Positions 10,801 through 19,900 of a DNA stretch of 64,000 bases are shown piece after piece. A program made the position numbers and the translations under genes. Location of the stretch: assembly GCA_947034895.1 (NCBI GenBank), contig OX344763.1:21049001-21113000 (forward strand), written 5' to 3'. Below the pieces are notes generated by a model. It did no database searches. It saw only the letters and a program-made list of their open reading frames with translations, and had not been told where the DNA came from. The number at the start of each line of letters is the position of its first letter. The first letter of the stretch is position 1. This DNA is from Rhytidiadelphus loreus (taxonomy: Eukaryota; Streptophyta; Bryopsida; Hypnales; Hylocomiaceae).

Positions 10801-12500
10801 CTTGGGCACCCTCCTTGTCCGGGTTGATGCTTCCGTATCGAATCATGACACCGTCCACAAATTCCTGCTCAAACAGATATTCACGGAATCAGCATGCATA
10901 CTAGTTCACTTAGAAGATATACAGATTTTCAAACAATTATCCTCAGCCCGAGGATAACTACTTTGGAGACCACATAATCATTAGTCAGAAATTGCAGCAC
11001 TCTATAAGAAAACGTGAGGACAACTCGAGCATGGACATGAAATTTATCTTCGCCTCGAAGATAATAAAGGGGCACCTTATATGCTGAGACGTTGAAGACT
11101 GCTTTATTCCCTCTCACCAGCCCCTCGCTGTCTGTGTTGGTAGGTCGCTTGAGCGCCTTCCAAACCTGCCTACATGCGGATATTTGATTCCCCCATGTTG
11201 GCTGACTATGAACGAGGTGGTTGGAGGCATTGTACCACTTCGAAATATCTGTGAGCTGTGTCGGGTCTCTGGTCCAGAAGATCACAGCCTCCCATGTCTG
11301 CAACTCGACCTTGCGTGTCTCGCAGCATCCGCCTTGTTGAAGCATTTTGGCTGCGGTGACACTATGTTGGCCGTCAATTATGTAGAAGCCACCGTTTTTG
11401 ATGGAATCCCAATCCTTAGGACACTCCTTCAAAAGCTTCTTATTGGCGTCCATAGGGGTCAAGCAAATTTTCTGCCTTTGCTGCTCTGAACCAAGATGAA
11501 TGAGAGTCTCCTTTTGCTCATCCACCAATTTCATTTCAAGCTTCCGGATTATGTATCTTCCTGGGGCGAGGAAGCATTGCTTGATATTAACAGAGAATAC
11601 ATGTGGATGAAAAATGAAGCACTTGCCATTTTTCTTCTAAAATTCCGACTGATATGCAGCTGCAACTTCGTGTTTCTCGATTGGCTGCGTACCGGCTGGC
11701 TTCCGGGTATTCACGTTCGTGAGTATCGAACCTGAACTGCCAGCGGTAGTAGGACGACTGTCCGTCACGGGTTTCTTGCGTTTCTCACCAGGCTCACATG
11801 TACTCGTGTCCGGGTTCTTTCTCTTCTGGGCTTGCGCGCGGGCCGTTCCTCTCCCACTTCCTCTACTTCCTGTGCGGCCGCGCATACCAGACGCTGATCT
11901 CGTCTCATCGGCATTATCCGGCCTTTGCTAACCACGACCTTGACTCGCTCGAGCAGGCCCTTTCTGTACATGTTTATTAGCTTCCTCTGTCAGCTTATGA
12001 AACATGTATCCGACTTTTCTCGACGTCACCCTGGCGTTCTTTTTATGCCATGGGTGGTATCTTGTATGAAAGTCTGTTGCCAAGGCGTCAAGGTTTCCCG
12101 AGTGCAAGTCGACGATGAGGTTGTCGAAGTCAAAAACACCCATAGGGTCGTCTTCATGGCAGACGATTGAATGAGTATGTTTCGTTTCGATTCCTGCGTT
12201 GTCGATTCCTTGCAGAGTGATGACAAGGTACTTGTCCTGATGGTTCTCAATGAGGGCGACCTTCTCACTTAAGTTCCAATTCACGTACATCCCTGTATCC
12301 TTCTCTCGGTGACGAAGGTACACGTAATCCTTGGACTGGTTCACACTGAATGTCCAGGACTCGACGACGGCTTTGAATTGCCAGAGCTTGCCGTATAGCT
12401 CTGGCATCTCCGATATGAAGGGCTCCTCTTCCACCCATTTTGTGAAAGGCTTAATGAATGGGAGAGTAGCCGAGTAGTCGTATTCAGACTCAGCCGCCAT
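7811..12500 (-). CDS. ParB/DGQHR-like plus degenerate DNA methyltransferase-like protein, 3 exons, four in-frame TAGs
   Basis: Exons 12500-10962, 9533-10864 and 7811-9340 join in phase 0 (513, 444 and 510 codons) across 97- and 192-bp GT-AG introns; the start is ATG (MAAESEYDY) and the stop is TGA. Residues 1-190 form an unrecognised N-terminal domain. About 191-287 is a basic RGR/GSRGSGRG linker with KRKK patches. About 288-513 holds YIIDGQHSVTAA (DGQH at 376-379), the signature loop of ParB/DGQHR proteins. About 780-968 reads like a beta-class N6 methylase in its usual order: LAVIDF where DPPY is expected, then LRPVLSTPDVWLWIVGSS, then FYIDILQSFAVTGENVIG followed by VYTGSKFVIAAK and MYGLYYYGL in place of the VLDPFxGSGTT/AAxxxGRxxxGxE region. 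The catalytic DPPY and the Gly-rich SAM loop are not conserved, so activity is unlikely. A coiled coil (~1167-1200) and 34-residue repeats follow. TAG occurs at codons 191, 288, 1166 and 1390 with the frame otherwise open. The ParB call is fairly firm; the methylase call is an inference. Confidence 0.6.
8042..8456 (-). repeat. 34-residue (102-bp) coding repeats containing palindromes
   Basis: Within the last exon, palindrome copies at 8052-8072, 8154-8174 and 8256-8276 are exactly 102 bp apart, with a fourth at 8436-8456. Each unit encodes an RGED core followed by a Ser-Gln-x-Pro-x-LEV stretch and ESVLGAG. The in-frame TAG at 8042-8044 occupies the position where the neighbouring unit has Gln encoded CAG (SQLPTLEV against S-stop-PPTLEA), which shows directly which codon it corresponds to. 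Confidence 0.8.
9341..9532 (-). other. Intron 2 of the ParB/methylase-like gene with two palindromes
   Basis: GCAAAG/GTATGG donor and TTGTATTGTAG/ATG acceptor, phase 0. Two palindrome copies lie inside at 9497-9517 (arms TTATCTTCG, centre AGT) and 9404-9422. The intron is clearly AT-richer than the exons. It splits the methylase-like motif I region between KFVIAAK and MYGLYYYGL. Confidence 0.75.
10865..10961 (-). other. Intron 1 of the ParB/methylase-like gene with one palindrome
   Basis: 97-bp phase-0 intron: donor TCCAAA/GTAGTT, acceptor TTTGAGCAG/GAATTT. The palindrome at 10937-10957 starts three bases inside the donor, so nearly a quarter of the intron is palindrome. Joining gives TNDYVVSK followed by EFVDGVMIRYGS without a stop. 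Confidence 0.75.
11045..11065 (-). repeat. Exonic 21-bp palindrome in the ParB-like region
   Basis: A copy of the palindrome (arms TTATCTTCG/CGAAGATAA) sits in the middle of exon 1 and is translated as YLRGEDK, giving the same RGED core as the C-terminal repeats. At 21 bp it equals seven codons, so an insertion of this length would not shift the frame. Confidence 0.8.
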
Positions 12501-12555
12501 GTTGATATGTATCTGAGCATAATAAACCACTATGATCAGAATTATAATTTGATAT

Positions 12556-13308
12556 TTATCTTCGAGGCGAAGATAATAGATTAGAGAATTCTGGATTAAT
12601 GCATTTCGAGTGGACCATTATCAAAGCAGGCTGCACATGATATCCAGAGTAGTGCAGAATGAGCAGACTATATTCATAATTGATAAGTACGATCCTGGAT
12701 ATATAGTATCACATTAACTAAGATTGGTAACTACGATCTTGGATTTCTATTTATCCTCGGACCGAGGATAATTGATTTTTAATTTGGTTTGGTTTATTTT
12801 TATTGTGTTGTCTTTGTTGCCGTTTATCCTCGGTCCGAGGATAAATGGTTCTTCTTGAGTTTTAGTGTATTTTATTTGACTTGTTTTTGTTGTCATTTAT
12901 CCTCGGACCGAGGATAAATGGTTCTTAATTAGTGTTGGTGTATTCTATTTGTGTTGTCTTCGTTGCCGTTTATCCTTGGTCCAAGGATAAATGGTTCTTC
13001 TTGAGTTCTAGTGTATTTTATTTGACTTGTTTTTGTTGTCATTTATCCTCGGACCGAGGATAAATGGTTCGTAATTAGTGTTGGTGCATTCTGTTTGTAC
13101 TTTTTTGGTACTATTTATCCTCGGTCCGAGGATAATTGGTTCTTATTTAGCTCATGTGTTCTTTATTTGTGTTAGTTTTGTGGTTATTTACCCAGGGGCC
13201 GACCGTCAATTTCTGTATTTTATTAGTTTTGTGGTTTTTGTATTTCATTAGTTGTGTTCATGTAGGTTATCTTCGGGTCGAAGATGATTATCTTCAACCC
13301 GAAGATGA
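12556..13308. repeat. Cluster of nine 21-bp palindromes upstream of the ParB/methylase-like gene
   Basis: Copies at 12556-12576, 12751-12771, 12824-12844, 12897-12917, 12970-12990, 13043-13063, 13115-13135, 13267-13287 and 13288-13308. Arms are TTATCYTCG and CGARGATAA around a 3-nt centre. Changes in one arm are matched in the other (CTTCG/CGAAG, CCTCG/CGAGG, CCTTG/CAAGG), so symmetry is kept although the sequence drifts. The cluster begins 56 bp upstream of the ATG at 12500, where a promoter or 5' leader is expected. A role as a dimeric protein-binding site or an RNA hairpin is inference. Confidence 0.85.
12751..13150. repeat. 73-bp tandem repeat, about 5.5 units
   Basis: Palindromes at 12751, 12824, 12897, 12970, 13043 and 13115 are spaced 73, 73, 73, 73 and 72 bp. 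The sequence between them is also repeated ('aaatggttcttcttgagtt', then 'gtgtattttatttgacttg'), so this is a true minisatellite with the palindrome as a fixed part of each unit. It is not a set of independent insertions. Confidence 0.9.
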
Positions 13309-13809
13309 TTTCTATTGTTCAAAGAAGAATAACTGAAGAAAATGAAGTCAGAAACCCTATTTCTAATACTAATCATCTGTGCTCATGTAGAATGCAAACA
13401 TAGATTACAATCTTGATTCAATTAGAACGTGCATAGAAACAAAAATGATATCACGCATTCAAACCAAGAGCAGTGGTAGACACAGAAATTGAAAAGTTCC
13501 TCACCTCCTGCACACTTCCTGCAGCAAATTATCGAATGCTTCAAAAAAATTTCAACACTTCCAGATGTAGTCGACTCTGCCTAAACCCTAATGCAATGAC
13601 AAATGAACAAAAATCACAAACCCGAATTCTAAAACCTAAGCAACTAACACTGGCATGGAAATTGGAACAAGATAAACAATTTGAAAACACAACAATGATT
13701 TGAAACAAGAATATGAATAATTGCAAACTACATGCCCAAAGAACAAAAAAAATAACTACATACACAAAGAATAAATCAGAAAACTTGGTGCAAAATATTG
13801 GGAAGATGG
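13309..13809. other. Upstream flank of the gene block
   Basis: AT-rich with short incidental frames on both strands. It lies between the palindrome cluster and the GC-rich minisatellites. It may contain promoter or leader sequence of the minus-strand gene starting at 12500, but no TATA box or initiator can be assigned with confidence. Confidence 0.45.
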
Positions 13810-13900
13810 AAACTCACGTTGAAACTGGAGCTGGAAAGTCACGCTGACACTGGAGCTGGAAACTCGTGCTGCAGCTGGAGCTGGAAACTCACACTGCTGC
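13810..13900 (+). repeat. 25-bp minisatellite, about 3.6 units
   Basis: Three full units of the pattern aaactcacgttgaaactgg + agctgg with few changes (third base positions vary), then a partial unit. The exact 25-bp period means it is not a coding repeat. GC is much higher than in the flanks. Confidence 0.85.
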
Positions 13901-13924
13901 GTGCAACTCCCGTGCAACCCCGTG

Positions 13925-14160
13925 CACGAATCGAGAAACCCCCGCGCTTGAAGATCGAAAACCCCGCGTCTGAAGTTGAAAACTCCACGCCTCAAACTCG
14001 AAGTAAACCGCGCTTGAAGACACCGCGCCTGAAGACACCGCGACTCGAAAGACACCGCGCCTCAACCTGAAAACACCGCGTTGAAAACCTGAAAACACCA
14101 CGCTGAAAACTGCGCCTCAAACTAGAAGACACCGCGCCTCAAGAACACTAAACTAAAACT
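13925..14160 (+). repeat. GC-rich irregular short repeats (gacaccgcgcctgaa type)
   Basis: Imperfect ~14-18-bp units built around 'accgcgcctgaaga' and 'aaaaccccgcg' recur about a dozen times, with many intact CpG dinucleotides. Frames running through it on both strands are artefacts of the repeat. CpG is retained here although the surrounding DNA is AT-rich. Confidence 0.75.
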
Positions 14161-14315
14161 CACCTAAAGGTCGAACTCTGTGACGCCCTAAACCCCGCGC
14201 GCCCCAAACCAAAGCTACAAAAACAAAACGCGCTAAGCTGGAAAAATGTTCGTGAAAAAAGATTGGGAAACTTTCGGAGGAAAGGGACGACGGACCAACC
14301 CTGGTTCCAACTTTC

Positions 14316-14455
14316 CTTCCCCGAACCTCCTTCCCCGGCTTCGGGCCTCTCCCGAACCTCCTTCCCCAGCTTCGGTCCTTCCCAATCCTACTCCTTTTAC
14401 CCTACAGGAGTGTATGTCGCCAAACTTGCGGAATGTATGTCGCCAAACTTGCCTC
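14316..14455 (+). repeat. Two short direct duplications
   Basis: A ~30-bp segment (cgaacctccttcccc plus gcttcgg) occurs twice in tandem at about 14323-14382, and 'tgtatgtcgccaaacttgc' occurs twice at about 14411-14451. These look like recent replication slippage. No gene is supported here. Confidence 0.75.
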
Positions 14456-14710
14456 CCCAGAACCTATTTCTTCTAAGCTTCAAGTCCTATACACGTAGGT
14501 GTCTTGAACCCTTGAACAGCATGTGGGTCATAATGAAAATCATCTATTTTTTCACCATGCGAATTGTTTGTTTAAAAAAATGCGTATATAGTGTAAAAAT
14601 GCATAGTAATACATTATTTCCATAGATTTGATTTTAATAATATAAAAATAAAGATGACATCATCCTTAGTAGCTTCAAGATGACGCCTTCTCACGATGAC
14701 ATGAGCCATC

Positions 14711-14718
14711 TATATAAG
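14711..14718 (+). promoter_or_regulatory. Candidate TATA box
   Basis: TATATAAG lies 70-77 bp upstream of the ATG at 14788, a spacing that would give a leader of roughly 45 nt. It is the best TATA-like word in front of the small intact ORF. Assignment rests on position and match only. Confidence 0.5.
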
Positions 14719-14787
14719 AATAGGTTATCATCTTAGAATGCCATCAAACTTGAAGTAGTTTCTTTATTGTATGTTATAGATTTCAGT

Positions 14788-15246
14788 ATGTCGAATTGGA
14801 GGGTTTTTTCTGAGTCTCAGGATGAGGAGCCTCTACCAGAATCGGAGTTTGAGTTTTCGTTATCTCAACTACCGGCTCAACCTCTTCAGCCGCTAGGTCT
14901 TTCATTATCGCACGAGCGTCTTCAAGATGAATCTGGGCCTTCTCGATCGCCAAAGCAACCTCGTGTGGAGCAGCGATGGCACGGGAACCTACAGCGTGGA
15001 GCTCGAGCACTAGTGATCCTGTTGCAGGTTGGGTGTGTTGAACCTGGTACCCAAGAAGTGACATTCGAAGGGAGTTTTGAAGGTCTTAACGACGATCAAT
15101 ACTATTGTATGGTCAGGCCTATTAAAGGGAGTCGCGGTCACCAACGATGGTTAGAGGGGCCGGTCAATCCCTTGACAAAGGCGGATCGTGTTGAGTTTGT
15201 TGCTACTACCATCAAGCGAATTCTCAAGTTCTTGAAGATGGAGTGA
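14788..15246 (+). CDS. 152-aa ORF carried by a dispersed repeat, function unknown
   Basis: Starts at ATG (MSNWRVFSESQDEE) and ends at TGA. The N-terminal half is acidic and Ser/Pro/Gln-rich and probably disordered. The C-terminal half looks folded: LVILLQVGCVEPGTQ, VTFEGSFEGLNDDQYYCMV, and an amphipathic end VEFVATTIKRILKFLKME. No family is recognised. A decayed copy in inverted orientation at 33847-34306 aligns along its length and is followed by the same non-coding sequence, so the ORF belongs to a multi-copy element and is not a lone gene. The C-terminal part is the better conserved one. A candidate TATA box lies upstream. It could be a small gag-like or accessory protein of a retroelement, but nothing in the sequence proves this. 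Confidence 0.55.
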   Translation: MSNWRVFSESQDEEPLPESEFEFSLSQLPAQPLQPLGLSLSHERLQDESGPSRSPKQPRVEQRWHGNLQRGARALVILLQVGCVEPGTQEVTFEGSFEGLNDDQYYCMVRPIKGSRGHQRWLEGPVNPLTKADRVEFVATTIKRILKFLKME

Positions 15247-15371
15247 AGTTTCTTTGAAGACTTTAGTTTTTTACCTTTGAGAAGACATTTATTTTATGTT
15301 AGTTGTTTGTAGATTTCATTTTGGGTGTTGAAAATAGAGAAAGAAAAGATAGAAAGGAATTAATGAACTAG

Positions 15372-16610
15372 TTTTCCTTCTAGGTGAACTTGAAGTGAAT
15401 TTTCTTTCTAAGATAAAGATAAAGAGATAGTTGTGGGGTCAAATAAGGGCTCAATTATTGATGTGAGAGCTTTGGGAGTGAGTTAGGGGCTGACCCCACT
15501 TGTTTGTGTGGTTAGAGTAGAGACAAGGTGGAGAAAAAAGGGAACACTATTCATCTTCTCTCCCATGGTGAGTTTAGGAAGGCTCGAATGTTTGAGGGCC
15601 CATTGTGTTGTGAATTTGAAGTATTTTGAAATGAAATTTAGAGGTGTTGTGTATCATGGTGTGTAGTTTCCAAATTGATCTCACTTGCTTGATTTGGAGT
15701 TGTGAAGCAAAAGTTGTGCTAGTTTGAGTGGAGGGAGGTTTGTTGCCTTTAAAATTAAGAGGCAAAGACTTCGACCGACCATAAAAGACGAACAGGTTCT
15801 TGTTTTGCCATGAAATTTGAAGGGAGTGTAGGAAATTGTGTTAGATTTTCATGAAGCTATCATTCGTTCTGTTTGGAGTTTGTATGAGAAAGTTGTGAGT
15901 GTGGAAGCGAAGGAAGGTCTGCTGCCTTTCCCTTCTCAAGGCCGAAACTTTGGATGGCCATAGAAGATGGAAAGAATCTTAGAATTGTATGAAATTTAGA
16001 GGAGAAGTAGATGATTGTTTTAGCTTTCCGAAAAGTTATCATTTAGTTCATTTGGAGTTATAGATCAACAGAGACACTCATCCAAAGATCAGCTTGGGAA
16101 TTGAAGTTGGAGTTGGAGTTGAAGTTGAAGGAGTTTGAAGACTTGTGTGTTTGTGTGTGTGTGGCTTGTGGCTTTGTAAATTTCATTTTATTGTTGCGGG
16201 CAGTTTGGTTCACACCAATACTAGCCTCATTTGGTGTTGTGGATGCGACGAAGTGGGGTTAATTGCCCACATGGTCGAGACTTTTATGTTGTTCCCACTG
16301 GTGAGGCAAGTTTGCTGGTCACCGTGGGTTTGAAATTTAGGATCCAATCCCTCGGACGGCTCAGCTCGTGGTCTGGCCGTCCCGTTTTATACGTCCGAAG
16401 CCCGTGGTTTCTTATCACCCTACCTTAACCCTTGGCCTATTTAGAAACACAACAGGATAGGACAACGAGTAGCAGTTTGAAGATTTGAAGACTCGAAGAT
16501 TTGAAGATTCGACAAGTTACAATTTATTTCATTCTCGAGCCATTTCTAGTCGCAGCCAGAATCCTCGTGATTTCCCGAGGCAAACTCTCTCTACACGACA
16601 CCGTCCATTT
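15372..16610 (+). repeat. Dispersed repeat, copy A (non-coding part)
   Basis: Aligns, with roughly one change in four or five bases by eye, to the reverse complement of 32540-33725. Shared landmarks include 'actattcatcttctctc', 'gtggagggaggt', 'cgaccgaccataaaaga', 'tgttgttcccactggtgag' and 'cccgtggtttcttatcacc'. The repeat follows directly on the ORF at 14788-15246 in both copies. It could be the 3' region or LTR of a retroelement; terminal TG...CA ends were not established. Confidence 0.75.
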
Positions 16611-16940
16611 TGGCTTGCTCGGGCTCTAACAAATCCTAATCCAGATCCAGGTCATGTCAATTCGATTCAACTTCAATATTGGACACCTACGTCTTTTCAT
16701 CACACCAATGAAGAAACATATGCTGGGTGGAACACAAAACAAGGGAATTCTTGGTGCGAGGATAAGGCTATCTCTCCGAGTTGGACGCATACATACTGCA
16801 TTATGACTGCTTGGAAGCCACGTTTCAAAGAAGGCACTTCTGATCCAAGAGTTAGAATTCCCAAAACACAAATTGCTATCATCCAGACATCGGTGGATGC
16901 ATATGTATCTGGTGAAAGCAATAATGTATCTTCGGAGTGA
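16541..16940 (+). other. Open reading frame segment, possible exon
   Basis: An open frame from about 16485 to the TGA at 16938-16940 has higher GC than its surroundings and a residue mix that looks coding (HHTNEETYAGWNTKQGNSWC, TAWKPRFKEGTSDPRVR). It lacks a suitable ATG and shows no known domain. It lies at the end of repeat copy A, so it may be a second coding part of that element. A weak palindrome-like sequence covers its stop (16926-16946). Confidence 0.25.
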
Positions 16941-16946
16941 AGATGA

Positions 16947-19900
16947 ATAGTTTGTAGGCATAGGAAATCATGAGGAGTTTTGCGAGTTTGTACGTTATTT
17001 TCTTAACTTTAGGGAGGATGACAAAAAAATATGGAAAAAAATAAATTATAAAGAGTTGTAGAAGTTGATAGTTTCTTTGATTAGGGCAAAAAAATATATA
17101 ATAAAAAGTTGTTAGAAAAAAACATGTAGAGAAGATGAAATAGATTTAGTTTTTTTATTCTTTTAGTTCATTGTTTTGATCTTTTTTTATATTATTTTAG
17201 AATTTGATGTTATAGATGTTGTATAATATAATATATTTTTATTTTAATTTCTTGTATGGTATTGTGTATTTTGTAAGTTCTTCATTGGAATTCTATTGTC
17301 TATGACATTTGTTTTGGAACACGATGAGTACTAATGTTTTCTATACAAAGTAATTATGAACTTCTCTATCTAAGCATATGTCAAATTCTTTACTTTGACA
17401 TTGTAGTTTTTGATCAGGCTAGGTGTACAAATGTATTCTATCATGGATGATTTCAAAAATCTCTACCTCACTATATGTCAAACTATTTACTTAGATATTT
17501 TAGTTAAGCACTTATTATAAATGGTTCTAGTTTCCCATCCAAAATCCCGCCTTTCAAAGTCCTTCACTACTATTTTTTTCCTCCAATTTCTTATACTTGT
17601 ACAAATTCTTTATTCTTCAAGCAGTTTATGGTCTCAATTTTTTGAATTGTCTCAATTTAATGGACTCTTCTACATACTAAATTTAGGAAGATGATTAAAA
17701 TGAGAATCCACATTGTCTCAATCTAATGAATAAGGCCTTTTGAGTGTGAAATTGTGAATGAGGTGTGGAAAGGCTATTTTTATAATAAAATCCATTGTCC
17801 ATCATGTATCCTCAAAGGGTATGGGATAATTTGAAGATGAGAGCTTGACCACTCATTGTCAAAATGCAGGAATTGTGTTCAAAAGTAGAACTTATGACCT
17901 CATGTTGATATAGTAGAATAACTTCTTTTTTTAAAAAGTAAACTAACAAAAGTTGGAAAATCAATCTATTTTTCATCTTTATATACTCATTTGTGATTTT
18001 TAGACTCCAAAAAGAAGTTGTGAACAAAATTCAGAGAGGATGTTTGAAAATGTCAATGGAAATGTTCCTTCCATCCCTTTTGTGAAATTTTTTCATAACT
18101 TTGGATAAGTGAATCTAAATCTCAAACGGATTTTTGTAGCTTAAATTTAGCTTGATTTTCCACATTAATTTAGTTTAAAGTTTTTTGAAAAAAGTTATTC
18201 TCCTATTCCTAAATGAGGTTTGAAATTTTACTTCAAATACAATTTTTGCTTTTGACTTAACTATGAGAAATTGAGCTCTCACTAATCCTAATTTACATAT
18301 TCCACATGGGTTGTTTTATCTCCTATCACCCCACTTGTATAAATAGCTTGTCTTTTCAATTGTTAACATATGATCTAATCCTTTAAAATTAAAAATTAAC
18401 TTGCAGTACAGTGCCAACGAGAAGCCCAAGATGTCATTCAAGAAACTTCAAAGGATATCTACATGTGTAGTTGAGCCAAACCACAAGATTCATTGGCTTG
18501 GTGGTCAAACTCTAGCGAGACTTCTAAAGAGGGTTTTAGATATCTTGCCTTTGGTTTCAACACATTGACTTTAGAGATCTAACTCTCTAAGGTTGGTTTT
18601 TAAGCTAAGGTATTTCATCAACCTTCTCTTTCATCCACATATTCAGTTTTTGATGTTCGAACCCACTTTTAGCAACATTGTGTTTGTTAAGTATTAATTA
18701 TCATACTTGTTTGTCCCTAGCATTCACAGAGCTTTTGGATTCTTCTTTTTGTGCAAAGCAAGTGGGAGGAAACATTAGTGGTGTCTAAATTTTCTATCTA
18801 TATTAACACACAACTTAGCAATGTAACATTTGGTTATTATTGGACATTATTATTGATAATACAAATTGTTGTATTAAATGTTCACTAAAATCCGTCACAA
18901 AAAAATGATGAAAACGTCTCATAAAATACAAATTTCTTATAGTGGGTAGAAGCTCCATCAATCATTTTTGTTACTAACTGAATGCCATAATACAATGTTG
19001 CTATCAAAAAGTTTTTAGACCTAGAAGTTGATGTTGAGACACCAAAGTTTATATGAAATGATAGTAGTCAAGTCTATGATCATTCTTATCCTATTTGTGG
19101 AATTGGATCAAATTATTCTTGTTCTAGACACTAATGTTTTTACTTGATTTTCTAATGTCATATAGTGAGACTAAAAGGGCTACTACATTTTTGTACCTTA
19201 TCATATTTTTGAGTGACTCTGCATTCTTGTGATCCTTAGTATGGCAGTAAAGGTCATCTTCATCATAGAGGACATCCATTCTAGAAGTCATCTTCATTCT
19301 AAAAGTCAATTATTAGAAATTTATATGAATTGAATCTATTTCTCTGAATTAGCAACGTACATGCCACTTCTTATAGATGGCAACATGTAAATAAATTTTA
19401 ATTGGTATCAATACCTTTCCTTAAAATGCCATGTAAACAAAGATCCCTAGTTTCTAAAAGTCTATCTACCTTGAACTTAAGGTACTTGGTATTTATTTGA
19501 TCCCTATTCTAAACAATTGATTTTTTAATTTCATCAATCAATCATCCAAAAACCTTTTCATCCAGTGCCATGAACAATAAATGTATTTCATCCAACAAAG
19601 TCAACTACAAAAAAATCATCAAAATCCATTCATCCCCATTCATCCCCATTCATCCTCTTTGGATGCATTTACAGCCATATGTTTTTAATCCTAAACCATA
19701 GACATAGGTATCTTGTGGTGAAAAGTTATAAATTTTTCTCAACTTCTTTCAAAATCACTCAATGTCCAATGCTCATTGCTCCCTACTCATTACTTTAGTA
19801 ACCCGGCAACTTATCTAAATCTACATGCCTACTACCAGCTTCAATTCAATAAGGTTAATTTGTCCAATGACTACAACCAAATTATAATCTTACAAAGAAT

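Noticed and set aside
11637..11930. An intron that would remove the two TAGs in exon 1
   Set aside because: TTTTAG at 11637 could serve as an acceptor, but the sequence between is GC-rich, open in frame and encodes a typical basic linker, unlike the AT-rich introns found elsewhere in the gene.
5312..12500. Genome-wide use of TAG as a glutamine codon
   Set aside because: In the gag-like copies TAG stands at Trp and Leu positions, in the decayed repeat ORF TAA and TGA replace CAA and CGA, and the transposase gene carries an in-frame TAA. Only the local pattern is kept as a finding.
12751..13135. Looks like a CRISPR array (21-bp palindromic repeats with ~52-bp spacers)
   Set aside because: The spacers are similar to one another, the context is an intron-bearing eukaryotic locus, and the same palindrome occurs in introns and exons. 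It is a minisatellite.
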